From: JAGXQV01 sp964527565
GTDB lineage: Bacteria; Pseudomonadota; Gammaproteobacteria; Burkholderiales; Sulfuricellaceae
Direction of reading: 5' to 3'
Assembly (NCBI GenBank): GCA_964527565.1
Contig: CAZGOY010000069.1
Span: 1 to 11,743, forward strand
Length of the DNA stretch: 11,743 bases
Shown here: piece after piece, positions 1 to 5,663 of the stretch
Layout: each line of letters begins with the position of its first letter
Numbering within the stretch: the stretch's first letter is position 1
Translations under genes and position numbers: made by a program
The notes under the pieces: generated by a model
The model's input: only the letters and a program-made list of their open reading frames with translations
Databases searched by the model: none
What the model was told of the DNA's origin: nothing

Positions 1-55
1 TTTTACAGCAGGCTACCATCTTAATTCTCTGTCCGGTTATTGGGGTCCACTATAA
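1..55 (-). mobile_element. Probable terminus of an IS3-family insertion sequence (partial)
   Basis: Read on the minus strand, positions 49 to 29 give TGGACCCCAATAACCGGACAG. This resembles IS3-family terminal inverted repeats, which start with TG and carry a 'GGACCCC…CCGGACA' pattern. The open frame of the DarT-like gene stops inside this segment (stop at 37–39), as expected if the element inserted into that gene. The rest of the element lies outside the window, so neither a transposase nor the second end and target duplication can be seen. The junction is probably near 49–55. The family assignment rests on recognising the end pattern only. Confidence 0.4.
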
Positions 56-183
56 ACCACAGTCCCCGGCAAGGCGTGTTCCGACACCTTTGCATCCGAG
101 AAAAGTCCCTTGCAATTCAGTATCGAAGGCAGCCGATCCACATGGCAGATGTGGTAAATCTTGGGCTGGGCTGGCATGGGCAT
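37..183 (-). pseudogene. darT: DarT-type ssDNA ADP-ribosyltransferase toxin, N-terminal fragment
   Basis: From the ATG at 183 the frame begins MPMPAQPKIYHICHVDRLP and continues with 'SIL…KGLFSDA'. This matches the start of the DUF4433/DarT family, whose members begin roughly 'P.PKIYHITHVDNL.SIL..G.L.SDA'. In that family the His of the YHI.H motif sits in the NAD-binding part, and the enzyme ADP-ribosylates thymidine in single-stranded DNA. It is normally paired with a macrodomain antitoxin, DarG. A full protein is about 200 residues; only ~45 family-like residues remain before the frame runs into the IS-like end and stops at 37. The catalytic C-terminal half and any darG would lie beyond the element or are lost. 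No strong Shine-Dalgarno is seen. An upstream in-frame ATG at 237 adds 18 low-complexity residues and is unlikely to be used. Family call moderately sure; inactivation inferred. Confidence 0.6.
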
Positions 184-190
184 GACTGAA

Positions 191-289
191 CTACAGGCTC
201 CGCACTTGCTTGATGCCGTGCTGCTCGAGGATTGCAACCCGGCTGCACTCAGCCTGGATCGATGATTCGTCGTAAAGCGTTTCAGCCAT
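191..289 (-). CDS. Possible 32-residue small ORF between yicC and the darT fragment
   Basis: A 32-codon frame starts with ATG at 289, two bases after the yicC stop, and ends at 191, seven bases before the darT-like ATG. The close packing would suit a translated gene, but the ribosome site is weak (only GGAA in the end of yicC). The peptide begins MAETLYDESSIQ and has no domain I recognise. In many betaproteobacteria the gene after yicC is gmk, whose product often starts M-x-G-T-L-Y; the first few residues here could be a remnant of that start, but this is speculative. It may equally be a chance frame left by a rearrangement. Confidence 0.2.
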   Translation of the reverse strand: MAETLYDESSIQAECSRVAILEQHGIKQVRSL

Positions 290-291
290 TT

Positions 292-1158
292 CTATTCCAG
301 ATTCTGTATCTGCTCGCGCATCTGTTCGATGAGGATTTTCATCTCCATCGACGCTTGCGAGGTTTCCACCGCCACCGACTTGGCACCCAGGGTGTTGGCT
401 TCGCGGTTGAGTTCCTGCATCAGGAAATCGAGGCGCTTGCCGACCGCGCCGCCCTTGTCGAGGATGCGCCGCACCTCGCTGAAATGGGCGCGCAGGCGCG
501 ACAACTCTTCGTCCACGTCGATTTTCTGGGCAAACAGCGCCAGTTCTTGGCGGATGCGTTCGTCGTCGGCGTTGCCGAGCGCTTCGTGCAGGCGCGCGGA
601 CAGCTTTTCCTGATAGGCGGCGATCAGCCGCGGCAAATGCGGCAATACGCCCGCGACCACCGTTTCCATCTGCGCCAGACGCTCCAGCAGGAAACCTTTC
701 AGTTTTTCGCCCTCGCGGGCGCGGCTGGCGGAAAGCTCCTCCAGGGCCTGTTGCAGCAGGTCGAGAGCGGGCTGGCGCAGGCTTTCCAGCGTTGCGCCGG
801 AGCCGCCCACCACGCCCGGCCAGCGCAGGATGTCGGACACGCTCAGGGGACGGCTGTCGGAGGCGTATTCCTGCAACAGGTGTCCCATGTCGACCAGTTG
901 GCGCACCAGCGCGGTATTGAGGCGCAGGCTGTCGTCGCCGTCCGCGCCGGCGGCCACGCTCAGGCGGCATTCCACCTTGCCGCGCCCGAGGCGGGCGGCG
1001 ATGGCTTCGCGCAGGGCCGGCTCCAGGGCGCGCAGGGCTTCATCCAGGCGGAAGGAGACGTCCAGATAGCGATGGTTGACGGTGCGCAGTTCGAGCGCCA
1101 GGTTTCCCTGGGGGGTTTCCCGGGTGGCGGCGGCAAAGCCGGTCATGCTGTAAATCAT
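292..1158 (-). CDS. yicC: YicC family endoribonuclease
   Basis: This 288-residue protein belongs to the YicC/YloC family, with the usual length. The family is reported to be an endoribonuclease acting in RNA turnover and stationary-phase physiology in the cytoplasm. The diagnostic N-terminus MIYSMTGFA is present. So is the RTVNHRYLD segment (residues 25–33), and the C-terminal DUF1732 region has the DVDEELSRLRAH stretch and the GKRLDFLMQELNREANTLGAKS type ending. The start at 1158 is chosen because the family begins exactly at M-x-x-S-M-T-G and because GGAGGG lies five bases upstream. An in-frame ATG at 1227 would add 23 non-conserved residues. It is transcribed divergently from the kinase gene, from a promoter that overlaps the kinase start. 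Its usual partner gmk is not downstream; instead there is a small ORF and a broken darT. Confidence 0.95.
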   Translation of the reverse strand: MIYSMTGFAAATRETPQGNLALELRTVNHRYLDVSFRLDEALRALEPALREAIAARLGRGKVECRLSVAAGADGDDSLRLNTALVRQLVDMGHLLQEYASDSRPLSVSDILRWPGVVGGSGATLESLRQPALDLLQQALEELSASRAREGEKLKGFLLERLAQMETVVAGVLPHLPRLIAAYQEKLSARLHEALGNADDERIRQELALFAQKIDVDEELSRLRAHFSEVRRILDKGGAVGKRLDFLMQELNREANTLGAKSVAVETSQASMEMKILIEQMREQIQNLE

Positions 1159-1222
1159 GGTCCCTCCACGGCTGCAAGCCTTGTGTTTTCTGGTGGATCG
1201 GCGAAAATGCCGGTACGACATT

Positions 1223-1251
1223 ATCATACAGACGGCAAGATGGCCTCACAA
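1223..1251 (-). promoter_or_regulatory. Predicted sigma-70 promoter of yicC
   Basis: On the minus strand, TTGTGA (1251–1246) and TATGAT (1228–1223) are separated by 17 bases, a good match to −35/−10 boxes. The start would be near 1216, giving a leader of about 60 bases before the yicC ATG. The −35 box lies inside the first codons of the divergent kinase gene, so RNA polymerase here may interfere with kinase initiation. Confidence 0.45.
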
Positions 1252-2190
1252 CCCGCCAGCCAGGCACTCCCCGGCGGCTACCAGTTACAGGAATACACCA
1301 TAGAACGCCCGCTTTCCGCCGGCGGGTTCAGCATCGTCTATCTGGCGCGCGACGCGCAGGGTATGCCCTTCGCCATCAAGGAATATCTGCCCGGCCCGCT
1401 GGTGGCGCGCAAGGATAACCTGGAATTACAGGTGCAGGTGCCCGCCACCGTCAATCTGTCGGCCTTCCGCCACGGGCTGAAAAGCTTTTTCGAGGAAGGG
1501 CGCTCGCTGGCGAAAATCGTCCATCCCAACGTGGTGCGGGTGGTGAATTTTTTCCGCGCCAACGAGACGGTCTACATGGTGATGCAGTACGAGCGCGGCA
1601 AGAGCTTGCAGGAATTCATCCTGGCGCACAAGGAGGCGCCGATGCGCGAGAGCTTCATCCGCCGCATTTTCGTGGAGATGCTCAACGGCCTGCGCGAAGT
1701 GCATACCCACAAGATTCTGCACCTGGACATCAAGCCCTCCAACATCTATATCCGCGATGACCATTCCCCGCTGTTGATCGATTTCGGCGCGGCGCGGCGC
1801 ACGCTGACCACCGAGGCCCCCGGTCTCACGCCGATGTACACGCCGGGTTTCGCCGCGCCGGAGCAATACGGCGGCGATACGCCGCTCGGGCCGTGGACGG
1901 ACATCTACGCGGTGGGCGCCTCGCTGTTCGCCTGTCTGTCCGGTTTTGCGCCGCAGGCCGCCGACCTGCGGCTGGTAGACGACCGTCAGGCTTCGGCGAA
2001 GAAAATCTGGCATGACCGTTATTCCGAGGAATTGCTGGAGATCATCGACTGGTGCCTGCGCCTTAACCATCTGGAGCGCCCGCAAAGCGTCTTCGCGCTG
2101 CAAAAGGCGCTGCGTGCGCCCGCCACGCGCCCCCGGCGCGGCATGATCGGCGAGATGCGCGCCGCATTGCGAAAAGTGACCCAAAAATGA
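1240..2190 (+). CDS. Hanks-type serine/threonine protein kinase
   Basis: This 316-residue soluble kinase fills a single catalytic domain and lacks membrane or PASTA segments. The glycine loop is LSAGGFSIVYLARD (25–38). The ATP-anchoring lysine is K47 in FAIKEY, and the catalytic loop HLDIKPSN spans 161–168 with D163 as base. DFG lies at 181–183, APE at 206–208, and the structural Asp at D221. The loop has HLD where most Ser/Thr kinases have HRD, so activation by an Arg-dependent switch is unlikely; the glycine loop is also loose (SAGGFS). The basic tail (ATRPRRG…RKVTQK) may hold autophosphorylation or docking sites. ATG 1240 is chosen because the conserved part begins soon after it; ATG 1207, with GGTGGA nine bases upstream, would add 11 residues and cannot be excluded. 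The PP2C gene overlaps its stop by four bases, so the two are almost certainly co-translated as an opposing pair. The substrate is unknown. Confidence 0.9.
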   Translation: MASQPASQALPGGYQLQEYTIERPLSAGGFSIVYLARDAQGMPFAIKEYLPGPLVARKDNLELQVQVPATVNLSAFRHGLKSFFEEGRSLAKIVHPNVVRVVNFFRANETVYMVMQYERGKSLQEFILAHKEAPMRESFIRRIFVEMLNGLREVHTHKILHLDIKPSNIYIRDDHSPLLIDFGAARRTLTTEAPGLTPMYTPGFAAPEQYGGDTPLGPWTDIYAVGASLFACLSGFAPQAADLRLVDDRQASAKKIWHDRYSEELLEIIDWCLRLNHLERPQSVFALQKALRAPATRPRRGMIGEMRAALRKVTQK

Positions 2191-3086
2191 AATTTTCCAT
2201 CTCCCAGACCAGCCGTCAGGGTGGTCGCCGCTACAATCAGGACCGCCTAGCCTACGCTTATGGGCGCGACGCGCTGCTGATGGTGGTGGCCGACGGCATG
2301 GGCGGCCATTTTCACGGCGAACTGGCAGCGCAGATCGCCGTGCAGATGCTAACCGACACATTCCGCAAGCAGCTTGGCGCTCCCTTGAGCGCACCGCAGG
2401 AATTTCTCTACGACGGCCTGCTCAATGCCCATCATGCCATCAACGATTATGCGCGCGCGCACCGCCTGTCCGATGCGCCGCGCACCACCTGCGTGGCCTG
2501 CGTGGTGCAGGACGACCACGCCTGGTGGGCGCATGCCGGCGATTCGCGCCTGTATTATTTCCGCGACGGCAAACCGCTGTACCGCACGCGCGACCACTCG
2601 CTGGTGCAGCAACTGTTCGAGCAGGGGCGCATCAGTGCCGCGCAGATGGCCACTCACCCGGAGCGCAACAAGATTTACAGTTGCCTGGGCGGCGAACACT
2701 CGCCGGATGTGGAGTTGTCGCAGGAAATCGCCATGCGCGACAACGATGTCCTGCTGCTGTGCAGCGACGGGTTGTGGGGGCAGCTTGAAATCGGCGAGAT
2801 TTCCGCCATCCTCGACCATTTCCCGCTGGCTGCGGCCTTGCCGCAACTGATGGATCATGCCGAGTTGCGCGGCGGCGAAAAAGGCGACAACCTGAGCGCC
2901 GTCGCCCTGCGCTGGGGCGACGAAAGCCGTTTTTTCTCCGAACGCGCCATGTCCGCGGCCACGGTGCCCTTCGGCTCCACCTCCCTCACCAGCCTGGAAG
3001 ATTTTTTCTCCAGTGCCGGCAACCGCCAGGAAATCGAGCAGGCGGTCAGCGAAATCCAGGACATCATCAAAAAATATTCGCGCTAA
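2187..3086 (+). CDS. PP2C-family serine/threonine phosphatase
   Basis: This 299-residue protein is a PPM/PP2C metal-dependent phosphatase, expected to reverse phosphorylation by the kinase just upstream (ATGA overlap at 2187–2190). Metal-binding motifs are intact: RRYNQDR (14–20), VADGMGG (34–40, with D36), AHAGDSRLYY (115–124), CSDGLWG (192–198, with D194) and GDNLSAVAL (233–241, with D234). About 50 residues beyond the catalytic core form a Ser/Thr-rich, then acidic and helical tail (QEIEQAVSEIQDIIKKY) that could serve as a docking or dimer segment. No signal peptide or membrane helix is visible. There is no clear ribosome site of its own, which fits translational coupling to the kinase. 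rph follows after 30 bases and may share the transcript. Confidence 0.93.
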   Translation: MKFSISQTSRQGGRRYNQDRLAYAYGRDALLMVVADGMGGHFHGELAAQIAVQMLTDTFRKQLGAPLSAPQEFLYDGLLNAHHAINDYARAHRLSDAPRTTCVACVVQDDHAWWAHAGDSRLYYFRDGKPLYRTRDHSLVQQLFEQGRISAAQMATHPERNKIYSCLGGEHSPDVELSQEIAMRDNDVLLLCSDGLWGQLEIGEISAILDHFPLAAALPQLMDHAELRGGEKGDNLSAVALRWGDESRFFSERAMSAATVPFGSTSLTSLEDFFSSAGNRQEIEQAVSEIQDIIKKYSR

Positions 3087-3116
3087 CAGTCAGTCAACAT
3101 AACCGGAAACCATGAT

Positions 3117-3836
3117 ATGCGCCCCAGCCAGCGACAGCCCGAACAATTACGCGACATCGTCATCACCCGTCACTACACCAAGCACGCCGAAGGCTCGGTG
3201 CTGGTCGAATTCGGCGACACCAAGGTGATCTGCACCGCCAGCGTCGAGGAAAAAGTTCCGGCCTTTCTGCGCGGCAAGGGCCAGGGCTGGACCACCGCCG
3301 AATACGGCATGCTGCCGCGCTCCACCGGCAGCCGCATGGATCGCGAGGCGGCCAGGGGCAAGCAGTCCGGGCGCACTCAGGAAATCCAGCGCCTGATCGG
3401 GCGTTCGATGCGCGCCGTGGTCGACCTGAAGGCCCTGGGCGAGCGCACCATCCACCTCGATTGCGACGTCATCCAGGCCGACGGTGGCACCCGCACCGCC
3501 AGCATCAGCGGCGCTTTCGTGGCCCTGCACGACGCGGTGTCCCGGCTGCTGGAGAAGAAGCTCATCACCGCCAGCCCGATCCGCGATTTCGTCGCCGCCA
3601 TTTCGGTCGGCGTCTATCAGGGGGTGCCGGTGCTGGATCTGGATTATCTGGAAGATTCCGGGTGCGACACCGACATGAACGTGGTCATGACCGGTAGCGG
3701 CGGCTTCGTGGAAATCCAGGGCACCGCCGAGGGCGCGCCGTTTTCGCGCAGCGAGATGGAGGCGATGCTCGACCTCGCGCAGGGCGGCATCGCGCAGATC
3801 GTCGCCAGGCAAAAGGCGGCACTGGGGCTGAGCTGA
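3117..3836 (+). CDS. rph: Ribonuclease PH (tRNA nucleotidyltransferase)
   Basis: This 239-residue protein is RNase PH, the phosphate-dependent 3'-to-5' exoribonuclease that trims tRNA precursors and other RNAs; the active form is a hexamer. Length and motifs are standard: MRPSQRQPEQLRDI at the start, GWTTAEYGMLPRST (57–70), and R86 in SGRTQEI. Phosphate-site GGTRTASISG lies at 123–132, and the acidic pair D180 and D186 in YLEDSGCDTDMNVV. The start at 3117 has GGAAA about eight bases upstream; another ATG at 3112 is out of frame. In many betaproteobacteria rph is followed by rdgB and hemW; here the next gene is a PilZ protein with its own good ribosome site. Whether rdgB lies elsewhere cannot be seen. 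Confidence 0.97.
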   Translation: MRPSQRQPEQLRDIVITRHYTKHAEGSVLVEFGDTKVICTASVEEKVPAFLRGKGQGWTTAEYGMLPRSTGSRMDREAARGKQSGRTQEIQRLIGRSMRAVVDLKALGERTIHLDCDVIQADGGTRTASISGAFVALHDAVSRLLEKKLITASPIRDFVAAISVGVYQGVPVLDLDYLEDSGCDTDMNVVMTGSGGFVEIQGTAEGAPFSRSEMEAMLDLAQGGIAQIVARQKAALGLS

Positions 3837-3875
3837 GCGGCCCGCAACACCACATCTTTTCTGGAGGGCCATGCC

Positions 3876-4265
3876 ATGACGGAACATTCTGAAAAGCGGC
3901 ATTTTTCGCGCGTCCCCTTTATTGCCGAAGCGCGCCTTGAGGCCAACCGGACTTCCCAGCCGTGCCGTTTGCTGGACATCGCGCTCCGGGGCGCGCTCGT
4001 CGAAACCCCCCGGAGCGAAGGCTACCCGACCGGCATCGCGTGCCGCCTGATCCTCCCGCTGGACGAGCGGGGGGAACAGCAGATTGTCATGGAAGGCAGC
4101 ATCATCCACCGCGAAGCGCGGCACGTCGGCATCGAATGTCGCCACATCGACGTGGACAGCCTCAGCCACTTGCGGCGGCTGGTGGAATTCAACCTGGGCG
4201 ACGACAATTTCCTGGATAGGGAGCTGCATGAATTGCTGGTGCGACACGGCCATGGCGGCGCGTGA
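3876..4265 (+). CDS. PilZ-domain protein (putative c-di-GMP receptor), variant motif
   Basis: This 129-residue single-domain PilZ-like protein has the first ligand motif RxxxR as R8-HFS-R12. The second motif is D34-I-A36-L-R-G39, where the consensus [D/N]xSxxG has Ala instead of Ser. The remaining barrel strands are recognisable (GSIIHRE, HVGIECRHIDVDS), and a helical tail rich in Leu and charged residues follows (LRRLVEFNLGDD…LHELLVRHG). PilZ proteins bind cyclic di-GMP and control motility, exopolysaccharide or pili. The Ser-to-Ala change may weaken binding, so function as a c-di-GMP receptor is likely but not certain. The start at 3876 has GGAGGG seven bases upstream; the ATG at 3871 hits a stop after two codons. 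It converges with the methyltransferase gene across a REP-like doublet. Confidence 0.8.
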   Translation: MTEHSEKRHFSRVPFIAEARLEANRTSQPCRLLDIALRGALVETPRSEGYPTGIACRLILPLDERGEQQIVMEGSIIHREARHVGIECRHIDVDSLSHLRRLVEFNLGDDNFLDRELHELLVRHGHGGA

Positions 4266-4312
4266 GCGCTCGCTCACCTGCCACGGGTTTTTCATGAATG
4301 CCACAATATCCC

Positions 4313-4389
4313 GTAGGAGGGGGCTTGCCCCCGAGATTTTCCGTTCGGCGGCGAAAAAACCAAAAGCTCGGGGGCAAGCCCCCTCCCAC
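4313..4389. repeat. REP-like inverted doublet between convergent genes
   Basis: Two arms at 4313–4335 and 4367–4389 are reverse complements at 22 of 23 positions, separated by 31 bases. Each arm contains its own small palindrome, GGGGGCTTGCCCCC. This architecture (palindrome-containing unit, spacer, inverted copy) is that of REP/BIME elements mobilised by REP-associated tyrosine transposases. It sits in the 157-bp gap between the PilZ gene and the methyltransferase gene, which point at each other. The long stem could therefore also end or stabilise both transcripts. No transposase gene is in the window. Confidence 0.75.
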
Positions 4390-4422
4390 ACGGAAAGACG
4401 CCATTTTCGTGCAATGTTCGGG

Positions 4423-5145
4423 CTACCGCCTTTCCGGCTTACGCAGCAAATCGACACGAATCGGGTTGCGGAAATCCGCGCCTTGCGGCGTCATGTGCTG
4501 CATGAATCGCTCCCGCACGGTTGCGTAAAGTGCCGGTGAAAGGTCGAGCCGGGTATGCGTCACTTGCAGCATGCGTTCGTCGAACTGCTCAAAGCTGTCG
4601 AAGTGGCCGGGGGTATTGAAGAACTTCTGGCACACCAGTTCGAACACGCCGTCGCGCACCGCCTGCTCGACCGCAGCAAAGGCGGCGGCGCGCACGGTTT
4701 GCTCGTCGTTGAACAGGCGCATGATCTCGTTGAATTCCCCCGCGAAGACCGGCTCGGACAGATAGGCCAGCCCGCCGGGCCTGAGCACGCGGCCGATTTC
4801 GGCCAGGGCCCTGGACATCGATTCGAGCGGGACGTGGTGCAGCGACTTGAACATCATGACGATGTCGAAGCCGACGTCCGGTGCCGGGATGTCCTCGGCA
4901 CCGCCACGTAAAAAGCGGACGTTGCCGGGCAGGTCCGTCAACGCCAGATTGCGCGCGTGCTGTATCTCGTCCACCTCCATGGCGCTAATCGACGCCACCG
5001 CGTTTGATCGGGCAATCGCCAGGGTCTTCTCGGCCTTGCCGCAGCCCAACTCCAGCACTCTGGCGCCCTTCAGGGGCAGCAGACTTTCGTAAACCTCGCG
5101 TTCGTCGCAGGTGAGATCGGCTTGGGGGTCTGAAATTTTCAGCAT
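4423..5145 (-). CDS. Class I SAM-dependent methyltransferase
   Basis: This 240-residue protein has a Rossmann-type methyltransferase fold. Motif I is VLELGCG (30–36), the acidic residue after strand 2 is in AMEVDE (55–60), GGAEDIP (81–87) is the next adenine-side loop, and FDIVMMFKSLHHVP (93–106) and LRPGG (121–125) complete the Methyltransf_11 pattern. The last 100 residues are helical and likely shape the substrate pocket; nothing in them identifies the substrate. SLHHVP is common in small-molecule, ubiquinone-type and lipid-type enzymes, so a precise role cannot be given. The start at 5145 is preferred because AAAGGA lies seven bases upstream; an ATG at 5163 would add six residues and comes from a tandem duplication of the ribosome site. 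It lies between two PilZ genes, in the same direction as the second, with a 46-base gap. Confidence 0.85.
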   Translation of the reverse strand: MLKISDPQADLTCDEREVYESLLPLKGARVLELGCGKAEKTLAIARSNAVASISAMEVDEIQHARNLALTDLPGNVRFLRGGAEDIPAPDVGFDIVMMFKSLHHVPLESMSRALAEIGRVLRPGGLAYLSEPVFAGEFNEIMRLFNDEQTVRAAAFAAVEQAVRDGVFELVCQKFFNTPGHFDSFEQFDERMLQVTHTRLDLSPALYATVRERFMQHMTPQGADFRNPIRVDLLRKPERR

Positions 5146-5150
5146 TCCGG

Positions 5151-5170
5151 CATCCTTTATCATCCTTTAT
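5151..5170 (-). repeat. 10-bp tandem duplication containing the ribosome site
   Basis: CATCCTTTAT occurs twice in direct succession on the plus strand. Read on the coding strand, each copy is ATAAAGGATG, so the methyltransferase gene has two consecutive AAAGGA sites, each followed by an ATG. The ATG in the downstream copy is out of frame with the gene and meets a stop within five codons. Confidence 0.8.
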
Positions 5171-5191
5171 CGTTTAGTTTGAGCCGCCGGG

Positions 5192-5584
5192 TCAAACCAC
5201 CAGCGTGCCGCGCTGCGAGAGGTTTTCCAGCAGCAGCTTGCGGCCGTCTCCCTTGAAATGGAGAAAATGCAGCCCGATACGGAACTGGTGGTGACTGGAA
5301 GCGAGCACGGTATAGATCATGCGGCAGCGGATTTCGATGATTTTTTCACGGCTGTCTGCGGTCAGCGGCGGCATCGCCAGCAATATGCTGACCGGCTCCT
5401 CGACAAAGATGTTGTGGTCGGAATACACGCTGGCGCCGCTGATGGACAGGTCGTGGGTGCGCCCGTGAAAAATCTCGTGCTTGCCCTCCTGCCCATGCAC
5501 GATGGCCACGCGCCAATGCACGCGGTAGCGCGGATGTTTGCGTTGCTCTGCGCCGCTGGGCGCCTCCTTGTCTTCAAAAAGCAC
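5192..5584 (-). CDS. PilZ-domain protein (putative c-di-GMP receptor), canonical motif
   Basis: This 130-residue PilZ-domain protein keeps both canonical c-di-GMP motifs: R15-KHP-R19 and D45-L-S47-I-S-G50. The body is the usual six-stranded barrel (IEIRCRMIYTV, QFRIGLHFLHF), and the end LLLENLSQRG resembles short regulatory PilZ proteins. It begins with GTG at 5584, with AAGGA six bases upstream; no in-frame ATG is better placed. Its small size suggests it acts by binding a partner. The adjacent chemotaxis receptor on the same strand, whose stop is 79 bases upstream, is a natural candidate for a shared motility function, but the sequence gives no direct proof. Compared with the PilZ protein at 3876, this one is the better c-di-GMP binder by motif. 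Confidence 0.88.
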   Translation of the reverse strand: MLFEDKEAPSGAEQRKHPRYRVHWRVAIVHGQEGKHEIFHGRTHDLSISGASVYSDHNIFVEEPVSILLAMPPLTADSREKIIEIRCRMIYTVLASSHHQFRIGLHFLHFKGDGRKLLLENLSQRGTLVV

Positions 5585-5663
5585 AGGCCGTCCTTGATCG
5601 TGATGCCGCCGTTCCCCGGCGGGACGCCATTGTAAATCAGGATGCGCGCTGCGGCGCGGCTTT

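Noticed and set aside
232..1239. Long N-terminal extension of the kinase frame upstream of 1240
   Set aside because: This part is antisense to yicC, whose family identity is certain, so the extension is a chance open frame.
1426..2394. Minus-strand open frame (322 codons) opposite the kinase gene
   Set aside because: It mirrors the kinase codons, has no family motif and crosses the kinase–phosphatase boundary.
4262..4292. GTGAGCG/CGCTCAC inverted repeat and TTTTT after the first PilZ gene as a rho-independent terminator
   Set aside because: The loop is only two bases and the T-run is nine bases beyond the stem, so it is not a standard terminator. The doublet at 4313 is the better candidate for ending transcripts.
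3147..4457. Long minus-strand open frame (436 codons) opposite rph and the PilZ gene
   Set aside because: High GC leaves antisense frames open. The plus-strand genes have clear family motifs and the antisense product is rich in His/Ala/Gly without any recognisable domain.
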